This document shows, one piece after another, positions 1 to 11,278 of a DNA stretch of 64,000 nt. The notes beneath the pieces are model-generated. The model saw only the letters and a list, made by a program, of their open reading frames with translations. It was not told the DNA's origin and did not search any database. Location of the stretch: assembly GCA_022432975.1 (NCBI GenBank), contig CM039512.1, positions 2,094,519 through 2,158,518 on the forward strand, written 5' to 3'. Position numbers and translations under genes: made by a program. This DNA is from Begonia masoniana (lineage: Eukaryota > Streptophyta > Magnoliopsida > Cucurbitales > Begoniaceae). Numbering within the stretch: the first letter of the stretch is position 1; each line of letters begins with the position of its first letter.

Positions 1-283
1 TATCATACAACAATCATTTAAACTTTATAATAAAATTAATTTTTTGTCACACCTGAATATTTCAACAACTTTAAACCAGAAATTGAAGAAAATACATGAT
101 CTAAAATGAAATTGTATTGTCAGGGAAGTCTATAAATCAGAGCAAACAGACTAGTTCGTATGAACAACTCCTAAACTCTCTCCTTCACGACCATGAAGAA
201 AAGAAACCATCATTTTTTTTGGTCTTACAAAAGCCAAACTACAATGAATCGAGCAATAAATACGAAGGATCCGAAACCACACA

Positions 284-2713
284 TCACCGCCACGCTTCGA
301 TCCGCTCTGTCCACGAATCGACGAAACTCAGATTGCCAATGCCCTTCCCCTTCTCCACCGAAGCTCGATTTTTTAGACTCAAATTGCCGCCTTTGAGCTT
401 CCCATTCTCGGCTAAGACATTCGATCCGCAAAGGGTCTCGTCCGAATGAGGTTCCAGAGCTGGCTCATAACTCGTAAACTCGGCCTCTACCTCTTCCTCG
501 TCGTGGATAGTGTTTACAAGGCAGGCCAGAGACGGGCCCTGGGGCTCATTTTCATCGAATGGTTCTAAGAGGATCACATCGGGACCGTCAATCGAGTCCT
601 CTCTTTCCCGAAGCGTCCTTATGATGAGGCTCTTCAGAAAGTTCATCACTTGTACAGCATACATCAATGCAGTTATAGGATCAGCCATCTGCAAATTATT
701 GAAATCGATTAATTTGAAGGGAAGTTCTTCATAAAAACAAAACACTCATCAAGAGTTCGATAAAAAAGATGGCATAAAAGTAAACCTGAGTCATATTAGG
801 AGCAAAAACCATGGCGATATTCCGAGTGTTCATCTTGTTTAAACGCTCCTCTTGAACAACATCGGCCATTAGATTGACGGCCCAATCCAGCAGATCAGCT
901 TCAGTGGAGGGTAAAAGCCTGACAAGCTCGGCACACTCTTCCTCGGTCTGGCATTGCATTACTTGCTCGGCCGATAGAGAATCCAATATCCCAGTCGGCA
1001 GTTCCCTAAACCAAGCCTATCGAACCAAAATATAACACTCAACTTCACATCAAACTATTAGACACATCAATTACTCGAACTATTAGACATAATCAGCTCG
1101 ATTGTTTTCTAGCAATTTATCATTGATCGGGATGGTATACCTTAATGAGTCCTGCCAAACAGTGTACTTCGACGCCCTCTGGAACGATGCCTCTGTTTAA
1201 TTGGTCTCGGACATACTCCTCTTGACTATTTTCTCCGTTAATTCTGAAAATACCTTCAGCCTGCAAGAGCAAATTCGGCAAATTATACCGACTCAAATAG
1301 CTAACTAATCGTTCTACACAATACGAATGCAGAAATGTTAATAAAGTGGAGTGATTACATATTTGCTAAAAAGAAATTTAAAGATAAGAAGAAAGGCGAT
1401 GTACCTGCAAGCCTCCACGAGCGTATAGATGTCGCTGCATTAACAAAAGAATTGTGGGGACACTATTTCCTCTGGGATCGTATGACAATTGCATGGAATC
1501 CGTGGAAACTCCGAAAACAGTTGTACTACAAAATTTGAATTCGAAGTATGAACATAAAGCAGAAATCAAGAGAAGAGTACAAAAGTTGATCAATCATTTA
1601 CATTGAAACATAAGAATGATAATCATAAAAAACATCAATGTGAAAAGGACAGACACGAAAAAGCAACTGTCGAGCAAGCCGTTAACATCAAAAAGCTTCT
1701 AATGAAGTTGATGGGATAATGCAAAAGGCCTTGCACCCAAGAGGATTCATAGCTAGTTTTTTAATTATGTTCAATGATCAGGCAGATCATGGAAGAGAAT
1801 AAAAGCCATTTGGTCAACTTAACATAGAGGATTCGAAATCGTTGTCAATAAGTTAAAATGACATCAGATTTGGGCTTCAATCAATTCAGCCACTTAGATA
1901 AAATGAAAGGGAAAGAGGACTGAAAATCAAAGGAAAAAGTCTACAACTATCAAAGAGTTCAATTATATACCAGTTTCTTTATTAAATTTGAAGTCATATC
2001 AAAATCAGGGTCTATAAATTATAAACAGAGACATTAAAAACATCGGAAAATCTTCAAAAACCAATTCAAAATTACAGCCAGAAGAGAAGAGGACGGCATA
2101 AACACTCAAATCGGAATTAGAAACTAGGCAGAAACAATATGAAAAACCAAGGATAATCCACATTATCGACATTTACTCAAACCACAACAAAAACAAATAA
2201 ATCAGCATTGTGCTAATACAGAATGTACCTAGCGCTTGGAGCCCTACTGGGGACTTCTGGTTCGAACTCAACAGGCAGACCCAAGAACCCATTGAACCTA
2301 TCGAAGGTAACATGAGCAACGTGACGCACATTGGTCGGCCACCCGATTTCCATGGCGCACAGCTCCCTCCTGTCACTCTTGCAGGCAATCAAAGATTTCC
2401 TAAAAATGGTAAAAAGCAAAGCCAGCAAAGAAAGCTTATCCCTGTACTTCACCTCCGCAGCCTCACAGTTGGTCTCGGGAAAATCGCCATTTTCAGCGAG
2501 AGAGGCAGAAGACGAAGATGGAGAAGGCGAATGAGGGGGCATAGAAATAAGGAGGGGGAAATCATTCGGTGGGGTAGGACAGGTTAAAGAGGGCTGGGGT
2601 ACGCATGATAAGGAGGAAGATGGAGTGGAAGAAGACGAAGAGGAAGAAGAGATTCTTCTTGGAGATGAAGCGAAATGGGATGGAGAACGGAGGACCTCGG
2701 TCATGGCTGGCAA
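284..2713 (-). CDS. ROPGAP: ROP (plant Rho) GTPase-activating protein with CRIB and RhoGAP domains
   Basis: Speeds GTP hydrolysis by ROP small GTPases and so switches off ROP signalling at the plasma membrane and in the cytosol. I assemble five coding exons on the minus strand: 2713-2229, 1525-1405, 1260-1141, 1016-786 and 688-284. All junctions are GT-AG and in phase; the product is 453 aa, the usual size of the family. The serine-rich N-terminus is followed by a CRIB motif starting MEIGWPTNVRHVAHVTFDRF, which binds active ROP. The RhoGAP domain follows, with the arginine finger in AEGIFRING (exon 3) and the conserved NTRNIAMVFAPNMTQ (exon 4). The C-terminus is acidic and low-complexity. Start is the first Met; the Met three codons later (MTEVL) is an equally likely start. 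No damage seen. Confidence 0.93.
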
Positions 2714-3060
2714 TGGAAAATGATTTCTTCTTTCACTTTCTTGGAATATAGAAATCAGAAGAAACGTTTGGAGACAGCAAAAGAAGAAAAGATTTGAACT
2801 TTGAGAGGAAACGTTGACAAGAAAGGTCGCAGTGAAGTTGAATCGAAGAGATAGGACGTGGGAATCATTAACTGAACAATCCTATTTGGTGGGTTTTCTT
2901 TATTGAGCGCAGAATCTAGAGAGAGAGAGATGGTGGGAAAAGGAAGGGAAGGAAGCAGTAGAGAGAGAAAAAGGTGTGTAATTAATTACAGCAGTTTTGC
3001 TTCGCAGGTCCATTCAACAAGCAGATGCCATGTTTGAATAATTGTGGCACTCCAAAGTTT
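2714..3060 (-). promoter_or_regulatory. 5' leader and upstream region of the ROP-GAP gene
   Basis: Purine-rich stretch with short GA runs near 2920-2965 directly upstream of the ROP-GAP start. GA/CT runs are common in plant 5' leaders. I cannot place a TATA box or transcription start with confidence. Confidence 0.3.
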
Positions 3061-3164
3061 CTTTTTTTTTTTTACAATTTTTTTTTTTCTTTTAAATCAG
3101 TGAAGAATATAAATTAGTTAATATAAACTTACTTTAACTCTACAATATTATCTGATTTTGATCG

Positions 3165-3465
3165 TAGCACACGTGAATTTATTTTCAGAGTTAATCCAAA
3201 ACGTGTTGCGTTGTACTAGGTAGAAAGAAAACTTTACTTATAAACTATGTGTTTTTCACGACAGTCTGTCATGTGAAGACTATGTGTTTTTCACGACAGT
3301 CTGTCATGTGAAGACACAGTGTAAAGGTTCAACTCGTACTAGTGAGTGTGCACGATCCTATATCGCTTGATAAATGTAGAAAACACATGATTTATAAGTA
3401 AAGTTCTCTCTTTACCTAGTACAACGCGTTTTAGGCTAACTCCAAGAATAAATACGTGCATGTTC
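3165..3465. repeat. Inverted repeat with an internal ~38-bp tandem duplication
   Basis: About 80 bp at 3165-3245 reappears in reverse complement at about 3385-3465; matching segments include the AAAACG(T/C)GTTG core and the ACTTTACTTATAAA block. Between the arms, a segment starting GACTATGTGTTTTTCACGAC occurs twice in direct tandem (about 3278 and the copy just before it). No coding potential. It looks like a small foldback element or paired LTR fragments. Confidence 0.6.
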
Positions 3466-4645
3466 AATATAAAGCAGACAATATTATATTAGGAGTACTC
3501 AGAGACGTTATAGTTAATTTAATAAAAATGTGTATAAAATCACATAATTAAGATTAACTATCCACTAACATAATAATTTAAAAAATTTAGATTTTAAGAT
3601 TAATTACTCGATGAAGCATGCTTTGCCTCCCCTAAATTGATTGGTCGATTTTGATAATTATTACCTAATTTGCATTGCTAATGCTCTCGACTCATCTCGG
3701 TCGATCACGATTAAAATTATTAAACAATCACTTTTAAACAATCGAAAAATATCTTCAAAACGGACATGAGGATATTAGCAATTAGAATAACAAAGACCCG
3801 AAAAACGTGTATTTGTAAAATAAAATTAAAAAACAAAAAACAATTGTGTAGTCGTAATAGATCGATTAACGACAATTTAACATAAATGGGGGGCATTGTC
3901 ATAAGATCGTACGAAGATAAAATTTGTCACAATGAGATGAAAAGCATATATTATACAAAAAATATTGTTCTAGCTACAACAACTAAATGAGGCAGTCCAT
4001 AAATTTGTTCCCTCTAACTTAACGGCTTCAATTAGGCCAATAAACTCAAGTCCCTTTCAATTTCCATATCAAGTTTTCTTGAAAAAAATCAAATTAGAAA
4101 TTTGGAAAAAGCTTTCAATTATTGTAGATTTTGTTAGCTAGAAATTGCTTTCTTAGTTAGGGTTCATTCAAGTTCCTACCTAGTTTATAAAAAAAAAAAA
4201 AAAAAGGAATTTTAAGCCTCATTTTCATTAGTTTAGGTGTTACATTTAATTTATTTTATGAAGTATTTTCCTACAAATTGTTAATAATTTTAAAAGCTTA
4301 AGCACCTGGGTTAAAATCATTTTAATTATTTAAAAAAATTTCTTATGCAACTAGTGTGCTTATTTTAATTTTGAAAGGAATTAATATCAAAGATTCAATT
4401 TTTGGATTTTATATTATAATAGGGTGACAACATGCCTGTCAAGTCAAAAACGACATAAGATTTTGTGTTCATTCTAGTGGTGTGCACAATCTCGTATCGC
4501 TTGAGAGAATGAAAAATGAATGAATTATAAGTACAGTTCTCATTCTTATTTTGTACAACACGTTTTGGATTAACCCAATAACAAATTCATGCAAGCTTTT
4601 GATCAAAACAGACAATATTGTATTATAACTACTGGGGACTCCACA
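3345..4645. repeat. Pair of diverged dispersed repeat copies (3345-3510 and 4475-4645)
   Basis: The two stretches share an order of motifs: GTGCAC, a TATCGCTTGA block, ATTATAAGTA or TTTATAAGTA followed by AGTTCTC, GTACAACNCGTTTT, and CAGACAATATT. They look like decayed LTRs or TRIM-like pieces. The TATCGCTT block is also found in the Cassandra LTRs of this window, but the 5S-like part is missing here, so I do not call them Cassandra. The rest of 3465-5110 is AT-rich with no gene. Confidence 0.4.
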
Positions 4646-5116
4646 AATAGCATGATAAAACATCAACAATTTCAAAAAAATAATTTCATTATTTTTTTTC
4701 TACTTGAAGATTTTATGAATTTCAATATCTATTTTTCTCTAGAAGTTTGATTAATTAATTATATCTGCAATAAAACGAAGAAATTTGCGAGTTATGTTCT
4801 CGTGTAACCATGTATTATTTCTTCTATTTTCCGCTTTGTTTTCTTGATTTTACTTTGTTTTAAGCTCACATAATTTGCGATAGTTTACAAGCTATTTTCT
4901 CGTTAAATCTCGCATTATTTCTTTTATTTTCGGCATAGTTTTCTCGATTTTACCTTGTTTTTAGCTTTTTAAAACCCTAGACATTTAAATAAATAGTGCA
5001 TAAAATGATGAACTCTTTCTCTACCATTTGAATGAGCTACAATTTAATACCAACTGCAAAATTCAGCTAAGAGACCCATCATTTACTCTCTCAACTTCTC
5101 CGCAATTCCAACGTCT

Positions 5117-5123
5117 TATAAAA
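5117..5123 (+). promoter_or_regulatory. TATA box of the Ole e 1-like gene
   Basis: TATAAAA lies 42 bases before the start codon of the Ole e 1-like gene in otherwise open sequence. This implies a short 5' leader, so the exact transcription start is uncertain. Confidence 0.5.
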
Positions 5124-5164
5124 CCCTTCAACTGTGACCTTCTTCTTCATTCCAAAGTTCTCCC

Positions 5165-6093
5165 ATGGCTTCATCAATGGCGATCTCTGCCTTTCTCTTT
5201 GCACTGGCTCTCTCCACTGTTCAGCTTTCGACCTCCATTGTTCTTCAGGGCAAGATCTCTTGCCTTGACTGCAAATCTCATCATGATCTCTCAGGTCTAT
5301 CTTTCCCACTTGATAACATTCTTTTTGTTCCCTCTTTTTTCTACCAGAAAAATAATAATATTTAGGGTTTGTGGGAGCTTTTAAGGTTCTATTTTGTCAA
5401 ATACCTAGTCTTTTTCCCTCGGTTTTTTCCTCCATTAAGACCAAACTTTAGGCAATGTTTTTGACTAAATCGAGGTTACTTGACGTAAGGGAATACGCAT
5501 TTGACTTGTTCAATGGTTTCCTAATTTCCACCTTATTTGATAACAAAACATTAGATTAGTGATTAATTACCGCGTTTTAACTACTTAAAAGCACGATATT
5601 TACACTCTTTTCCTGATTACAATATGAAAATACATTATATAAAAGCACGACATCGCACGTTATGCGACAAATGACACATTACAATACAATAAAACATTAT
5701 ATAATTGTTTATTTGGGTCCATTTTTAACAGGGAATAGGATACTAGTGAAGTGTGATGACACGGAGAAATATGTTATAGCAATCACGGAAGAGGATGGCC
5801 ATTTTGAGGCGGAGATTCCGTCGGAAAATGGAGGAGGGTGCCTAGCAAAGCTGGCCGGAGGACCAACCCAAATTTGTGCGCTTAGGAAGAATATGGTGTC
5901 CCGAATTATGCAGGGTTTCAACCCAAAAATCTCAACCATCTCTTCCCCGTTCGTGTTTTCCACGTCATGCCCTTCGTCTGCGAGGGCCAACATCGTATTC
6001 TCGTCAAAAACGATCAACCTCCCTTTTCCTCCCCAATGGGGTTTAGCACCTAGCTATTACCTCCCTTTCTTCCCCATCATTGGCATTCCTTGA
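5165..6093 (+). CDS. Pollen Ole e 1 allergen / extensin-like secreted protein
   Basis: Small secreted cell-wall-type protein of the Ole e 1/extensin family; molecular role unknown, secretory pathway inferred. Two exons, 5165-5294 and 5732-6093, joined in phase by a GT-AG intron to give 163 aa. Residues 1-25 form a clear signal peptide (MASSMAISAFLFALALSTVQ). The mature part has the family pattern: CLDCK near the N-terminus, a KCDD stretch that opens exon 2, and ICALRKN, with further cysteines at GGCLAKL and STSCPSS. The C-terminus is rich in proline, phenylalanine and tyrosine and lacks SPPP extensin repeats. The start is the first of two nearby Met codons with good context. Family assignment rests on motif layout; the function is not known. 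Confidence 0.85.
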
Positions 6094-7613
6094 TCGTATC
6101 ATTCTTCCTAGTTTACATCAAACTACGTACTATTTATCGTCCAAATGACTTGTCGTGCGTGAATTTTATGTTGTCGAGGGATGTATGTTATGTTTGTCGG
6201 TTGTTTTTATCGTTTCGTAAGATGGAACCTTGTTGGTCTTTAATTAGAAATCATCGTTGACGCCATCTTTATTTATTTATTTAAAAGTAATTACAAAAAA
6301 TGATTTTACTAGGTCTATACATGGTTTATTTATCCAATAATTATTTGATTTTTGTATGATTTAGTTTAAAAGGAATTGAAGAGGTAAAATGGGAGAAAAC
6401 AAAAGAAGAAATAAAATTCCACAGAAATGGACAAAATATGGACCGGATCTTGAAAGCTACAACAGTCCTTTGTTCCCACCTAATAAATTATTATTATTAT
6501 TATTATTTCGTATTAATATTTTTACCAAAAAACTATTGTATTTTATTAATATGTTTGAAAGGAAATTCGGATTTTCTTAATTATTTTTCAATTATAATTT
6601 TTAATTTTTATTAATTGTAACATTTTTATAGAATAAATATAAAAATTAACATTGAATTACGAAAATATTTTCAATAGATATCTTAAATTTTTAATTTCGA
6701 CAACATTCGAATTCGATATATTTTTTTTATTATTAGAAATTTTATTAATAAATTTAATTTCTAATTTTTATTTTTATTGAGAAATACTACTTTCTTAGAA
6801 CTTTTTGAGTTGAGTCAGTATTTTCCAACCATGTGGGTTGACTTTTTTGATTGCTTTTTTCTTTTTTCTTTTTTTATTTAATGAAAATTAATTAATAACA
6901 TTCCATCTTCCTAGAAAATGCTCTCAATTAAATAATTATTTTATTTTTCTTTCCATAAAAATAAAAAAACATGATAAATTAAAAAAAAAAAACATTAAAT
7001 AAAAATTTTAGCCGGCCACAACTCCCAACTCCAATGTTTTAATAGGTTTTCAATTGTTATACTCCAATGATTTTTTTTAATTGCTTTTATAAATAATAAT
7101 TTAATTGAATCACAAAACTTACCTTTTAAGATAAATTTTCTCTCTCTAAACGTGGTTTTTTAAATAATTTTTTTAATTTTTGTCATTAATTTTAGACAAA
7201 TATTACGTTTACAATCTTATTATACTCATTAAATATCACAGTTAACGTGTCTAGCAATGACAGTAACGACGGTATAATTAATGTAATAAATAATTATTTG
7301 TCACATCGATATTATTTTTAATTTTATTTGTAATTTTCGTTGATACGATGGATAGCACTAGAGAAGCTGGACACTTGTCACAAAATATAGATACAAATAA
7401 AATGTCAGCCAAATATACGGCTCTTGGAACATCTGACCGGTTCAAAATTTGCATAAATATGGTGTTAATCAGACGAAGAAGACGAGTCGTTTTCCACCGT
7501 AAACCGCGTGAAAAGTTTCTTCGCCATTTAAAGGCCTCTCAACTCTCCTGCATCATGCATATGTTTGTTTATGGATGTTTAGGTTTGTCTTCTGCTAGCT
7601 CTTGAAGCTTTAG
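6094..7613. other. AT-rich intergenic region
   Basis: Very AT-rich, with poly-A and poly-T runs and short TTA repeats (about 6488-6505). Short open frames here have no recognisable protein similarity. Part of 7340-7610 is the likely promoter of the downstream NAC gene. No element ends were found. Confidence 0.5.
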
Positions 7614-7625
7614 ATGAGATCAACA

Positions 7626-8311
7626 ATGGCGGATCTTGCTCCTGGTTTTCGATTTTTCCCGACGGAGGAAGAGCTTCTTACGTTCTATCTCCCCATGCAG
7701 CTCCATGGAAGAAGACGAGACGTTATTGACGATGTGATACCTGTTCTTGACATCTCCGGCATCGAACCATGCGACCTCCCGAGTAAATTATCGTAAAAAA
7801 CAATAGAAAAAAAATCACATTTTTGTCGTGGGTTTTGATTGTTTTCTAAAATGCTGCAGAATGTTCGGGGAAGTACTGCAGAGATGACAGAGAACAATGG
7901 TTCTTCTTCGTTCCGAGGCAGCAGAGAGAAGCGAACGGCGGCCGTCCGAGCAGGACGACGGCAACTGGGTACTGGAAAGCGACGGGCTCTACAACCCACG
8001 TTTACTCTTCGAATAGCCGATTGATCGGAGTGAAGAAAACAATGGTTTTTTACGAAGGAAAAGCTCCCACCGGAAGGAAGACCAAGTGGAAGATGAACGA
8101 GTACAGAGCAATCGAAGAAAAAATATATTCTCAATCGACCACCCCAATTCCCCTGGTGATTACTCACTTTTCTAAAATCAAACAAGTTAAAACTCTCGAA
8201 TTCTGATAATTTCTCATCAATCTGGTGCAGTTGAGGCATGAATTCAGTCTCTGTAGAGTCTACGTAGTATCTGGAAGTGTCAGAGCGTTCGACCGGCGAC
8301 CAGAGCTTTAA
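7626..8311 (+). CDS. NAC-domain transcription factor, NAC090-type, ending right after the DNA-binding domain
   Basis: Plant NAC transcription factor acting in the nucleus. Three exons, 7626-7782, 7860-8155 and 8231-8311, all GT-AG and in phase; 177 aa. NAC subdomains appear in order: A ([19 protein letters not shown]), B, C ([27 protein letters not shown]), D ([26 protein letters not shown]) and E ([20 protein letters not shown]). The wording of C, D and E matches the NAC090 group. The frame ends at TAA 8309-8311 just after RAFDRRPEL, where relatives continue for roughly 60-100 more residues. The same frame reopens beyond a second TAA (8321-8323). Start 7626 gives MADLAPGF; an in-frame Met at 7614 would add four residues. 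The DNA-binding domain looks intact; the activation tail is cut off. Confidence 0.85.
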
Positions 8312-8485
8312 CCGCCGGAATAAATGGCGGAAACAGCCCCTGGTCACGGCGAGGAAGTGGAAGAGAGAGCTTCGAATTATGGGAATTTTCCGGAGATTGC
8401 AAGAAGTGGTAGTGATTGGGAAATGGATGAGGATTTTGATAAGAATTTGGTGGAGTTCGAAGAACTGGAACGGCCATGGATTTAG
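8312..8485 (+). pseudogene. Stranded C-terminal tail of the NAC090-type gene
   Basis: Same frame as the NAC exon 3. After the two in-frame TAA codons (8309-8311, 8321-8323) the frame is open from ATG 8324 to TAG 8483-8485, encoding an acidic 53-residue stretch that ends in LERPWI. Acidic tails ending near a tryptophan-proline pair are typical of the NAC090 group. I infer a former C-terminal region now cut off by two nonsense codons, or two sequencing errors. Confidence 0.6.
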
Positions 8486-8768
8486 AATCAGTAAAAAGCC
8501 TAGTAGTTGTAGTTCTACGTAGAAATTGACTCCACTAGTCTTCGCTTTTTATATTTGTTTGAAGAAATTCTAATTATTATTATTATTTATGTTTAAAATA
8601 TATTAATAAATTATTTCTACATGCTTTCATTGTATTTTAGCTATTTTGAGGTAAGTAGTTTTCTAGTTTAATTAATTTTTTATTTTATTTAAGTTTACTA
8701 TTTTTCTTAATTTATTATATCTCATTATAATTATTTTCTTTTACGTAATTTTTAAAAAAAAAAATTTA

Positions 8769-9272
8769 GGAAAAAATTCAATTTAGCCCCCAACGTATGG
8801 GATCAGTGGTCATTTGGTCCATAACGTTTATTTTTGACCCAATCAGACCCTATCGTATACACCGTTTGCAATTCAAACCCTCCCGTTAAATTTTTTGTTA
8901 AATTTGACACGTGTTCTGCACGTGCGCTGCTAAAATCTAAAAATACCCTCATTTCCTCCCGAAATCCCTAAAGTAGAAGTTAAATTTGTCTGAAATCCCT
9001 ACCGTAAATTCAAATTGGAATAATAAGAGATAGTTTAGTGTATGTTTTTAAGGTAAATTTAATTTTTACTTTAGAGATTTCTTGAGAAAATGAGGGTATT
9101 TCGGGGTTTTAGCAGCACACTTGCAGAGCACGTGTCAAATTTAACGAAAAATTTAACGGGAGGGTTTAAATTGCAAATGATGTATACGATGGGGTCTGAT
9201 TGGGTTAAAAATAAACATTATGGACCAAATGACCACTAACCCATACGTTGGGGGTTAAATTGAACTTTTCCC
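8769..9272. mobile_element. Foldback (palindromic) MITE-like element
   Basis: The left half (from GGAAAAAATTCAATTTAG) returns as the reverse complement at the right end (TTAAATTGAACTTTTCCC). The arms match over roughly 200 bp each, including the ATTTGGTCCATAA, CAATCAGACCC and TTTGACACGTG blocks. The centre is near 9020. No coding frame. The single-stranded form would make a long hairpin. Superfamily and target duplication not determined. Confidence 0.85.
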
Positions 9273-9917
9273 AAACTTTTAATAGTTGAACATACATTTC
9301 ACAATTAATACAGACTTATTTTTGTGTTTTTCTTTATTTTTTTGTATTGATTATGAAACAAATCTTCCGTTACACCAATAATAGTTCATGAAATGTTACA
9401 TTCGATAATTTTAAAATCTCATATCGAAAGAGACCGACCTACGTAAATGAGAAATTAAAAAAAGGAAAAGTCAACTAACAAATACATTTGGGTGACTTGA
9501 GAGCACGCATGAGACAGTATGTCATGTAGAGATTACAAATGAACTGCCCAAGCCGAGGTTGAAAAAGTTCAGTTCACCGAGCCTAACGAACTCACTGAAA
9601 AAAAATTAACTCAAATCGGCTTGCGAGCTACGAGTTTAACAAGCCGAGCGGGATCAATGAGACTTACGAGTCGAGGCTAACTAGTAGAATATAAATAAAT
9701 ATTTTCAATAATTTAAAATATAAAAATAAATTGAAAGAATTTTTAGTGTAAAAATAAGGGATTGTGGAGCCGAGTGGACGTGCTGGCAAGCCATATAACC
9801 CGACAAATGTAAATGCTAAATTGAGATAATCACGTATTGTGATTATTTGTTTAATTTTTAATCAATATTATTGATGATAAAATAAATTTGAGTATAGACC
9901 GTATAATATTTATATAA
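9273..9917. other. Intergenic, AT-rich
   Basis: No open frame with recognisable similarity and no clear repeat ends between the foldback element and the hAT element. Confidence 0.4.
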
Positions 9918-9925
9918 ATTCAAAT

Positions 9926-11230
9926 TAGGGGTGGGCACGGGCCGGTTCGGTCCGGTCCCGATCCCGGACCAAATCGGCTCGAACGGTTTTGGGATTTTCA
10001 TTCCGGAACCTGGACCGGTCCGGTGCGGGACCAGGACCGAACCTGGACCGCACCGAAAATTCCAGTTCGGTCCAGGTTCGGTCCCGGTTCCGCTCGACTC
10101 CATTTTTTTTTTTTTTTTTTAATTGAAATTTCCAATTTTATCAACTCAAATTTCCAATTTTCTGATAAGCATTAACAAAAGTTGAACTAACCGATTAAAA
10201 GTGATTAAGCAAATAACACAATTGAAAAAAACTAAATCATAACCATAAAGAATGTGCTACAACAAGAGATTACGTGATCCAGATGAGGAAAACATTTGTA
10301 AGTACCCGAACAAACACTAAAATGGTCAAAATTTTAGTCAACATACACCAAACAAATTCCCGTTTCCCTGCAATCAAACCATTTTTTTCTATTTCCCACC
10401 ATTTTTAATCTCCAATAAAGCAGAAAAAAGAGCTCATCAACACTGAGTTGCAGAGCCACTACCATGAAAACGTAAAAAAGTAGAGCAGAAGTTACCTTCA
10501 TTAAGTAATTTTAGAGAAGATTGAGGGGAAAGAGTTGAAAGCGGTCAAAATCTGTAAAACAAACACCAAACAAAATGTCAAATATTGGAGACGAACGACC
10601 GAAGAGCAGAGCAATAGAAAAGACGAAATCCCTAACCAACAAAATAGACGAGAAATATAACACCCGAGGAGGATAGCCCAAACCAAAACACAGAGGGTAA
10701 GGGTGGAGGAGAAATGAAAGAGGAAGATTCATCGCTCGTCAGTTTGGGGACACTTGACAATGGAAGGAGCAGGGACTTTCAGGTGTTAAGAATTCGACCC
10801 TCAGAACAGCCGAACAGGGGAAAGACAGAAACTCTAGGGTCGGAGTTTGGCGCAGGGGAGACCGACACTTCGCCGTTTGGGACTCGGTTCGACTTCACAC
10901 TTCGCCGTTCTCACCGAAATTATGACGTTAAAGCTTCGCCGTTCGGGACTGGTAGTTCGCGACTTCCAGCAGAGAGAGGCAGAGAGCGAGCTAGGTCGGG
11001 AGTCGGGGATGGGAGACTCGGGAAAGAGAGTCTGGGCGAGTTATTTAGGTGCTTCGGTCCGATCCCGGTTCTTCAGGATTTCAAGCGCTGGACTGAGGAC
11101 TGGACCGAAGGTCCTCGGTTCCTGTTGCTTTGGATCGTGGACTGGACTGCGGTCCATTGTGTATGGACCGAACCCGGACCGAACCCGCCGGTCCGGTTCC
11201 CGGTCCACGGTCCGGTCCTGCCCACCCCTA
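9926..11230. mobile_element. Non-autonomous hAT transposon
   Basis: The ends are perfect 12-bp inverted repeats, TAGGGGTGGGCA at 9926 and its complement ending at 11230. They are flanked by an exact 8-bp target duplication ATTCAAAT (9918-9925 and 11231-11238), the hAT signature. Subterminal regions are dense in GGTTCGGTCCGG-type motifs in both orientations, the kind of repeats bound by hAT transposases. The interior (about 10130-11030) is different in base composition and has frames such as 10714-11244, but I see no transposase, zinc finger or dimerisation domain. It needs a transposase from elsewhere. Confidence 0.93.
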
Positions 11231-11278
11231 ATTCAAATAGATAGAATAAGAGATAAAAATGAATAAATTAACATTATT

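Noticed and set aside
10714..11244. 176-residue open frame in the hAT element
   Set aside because: Composed of subterminal repeat translation (WTEDWTEGP and similar) and crosses the element end; no transposase features.
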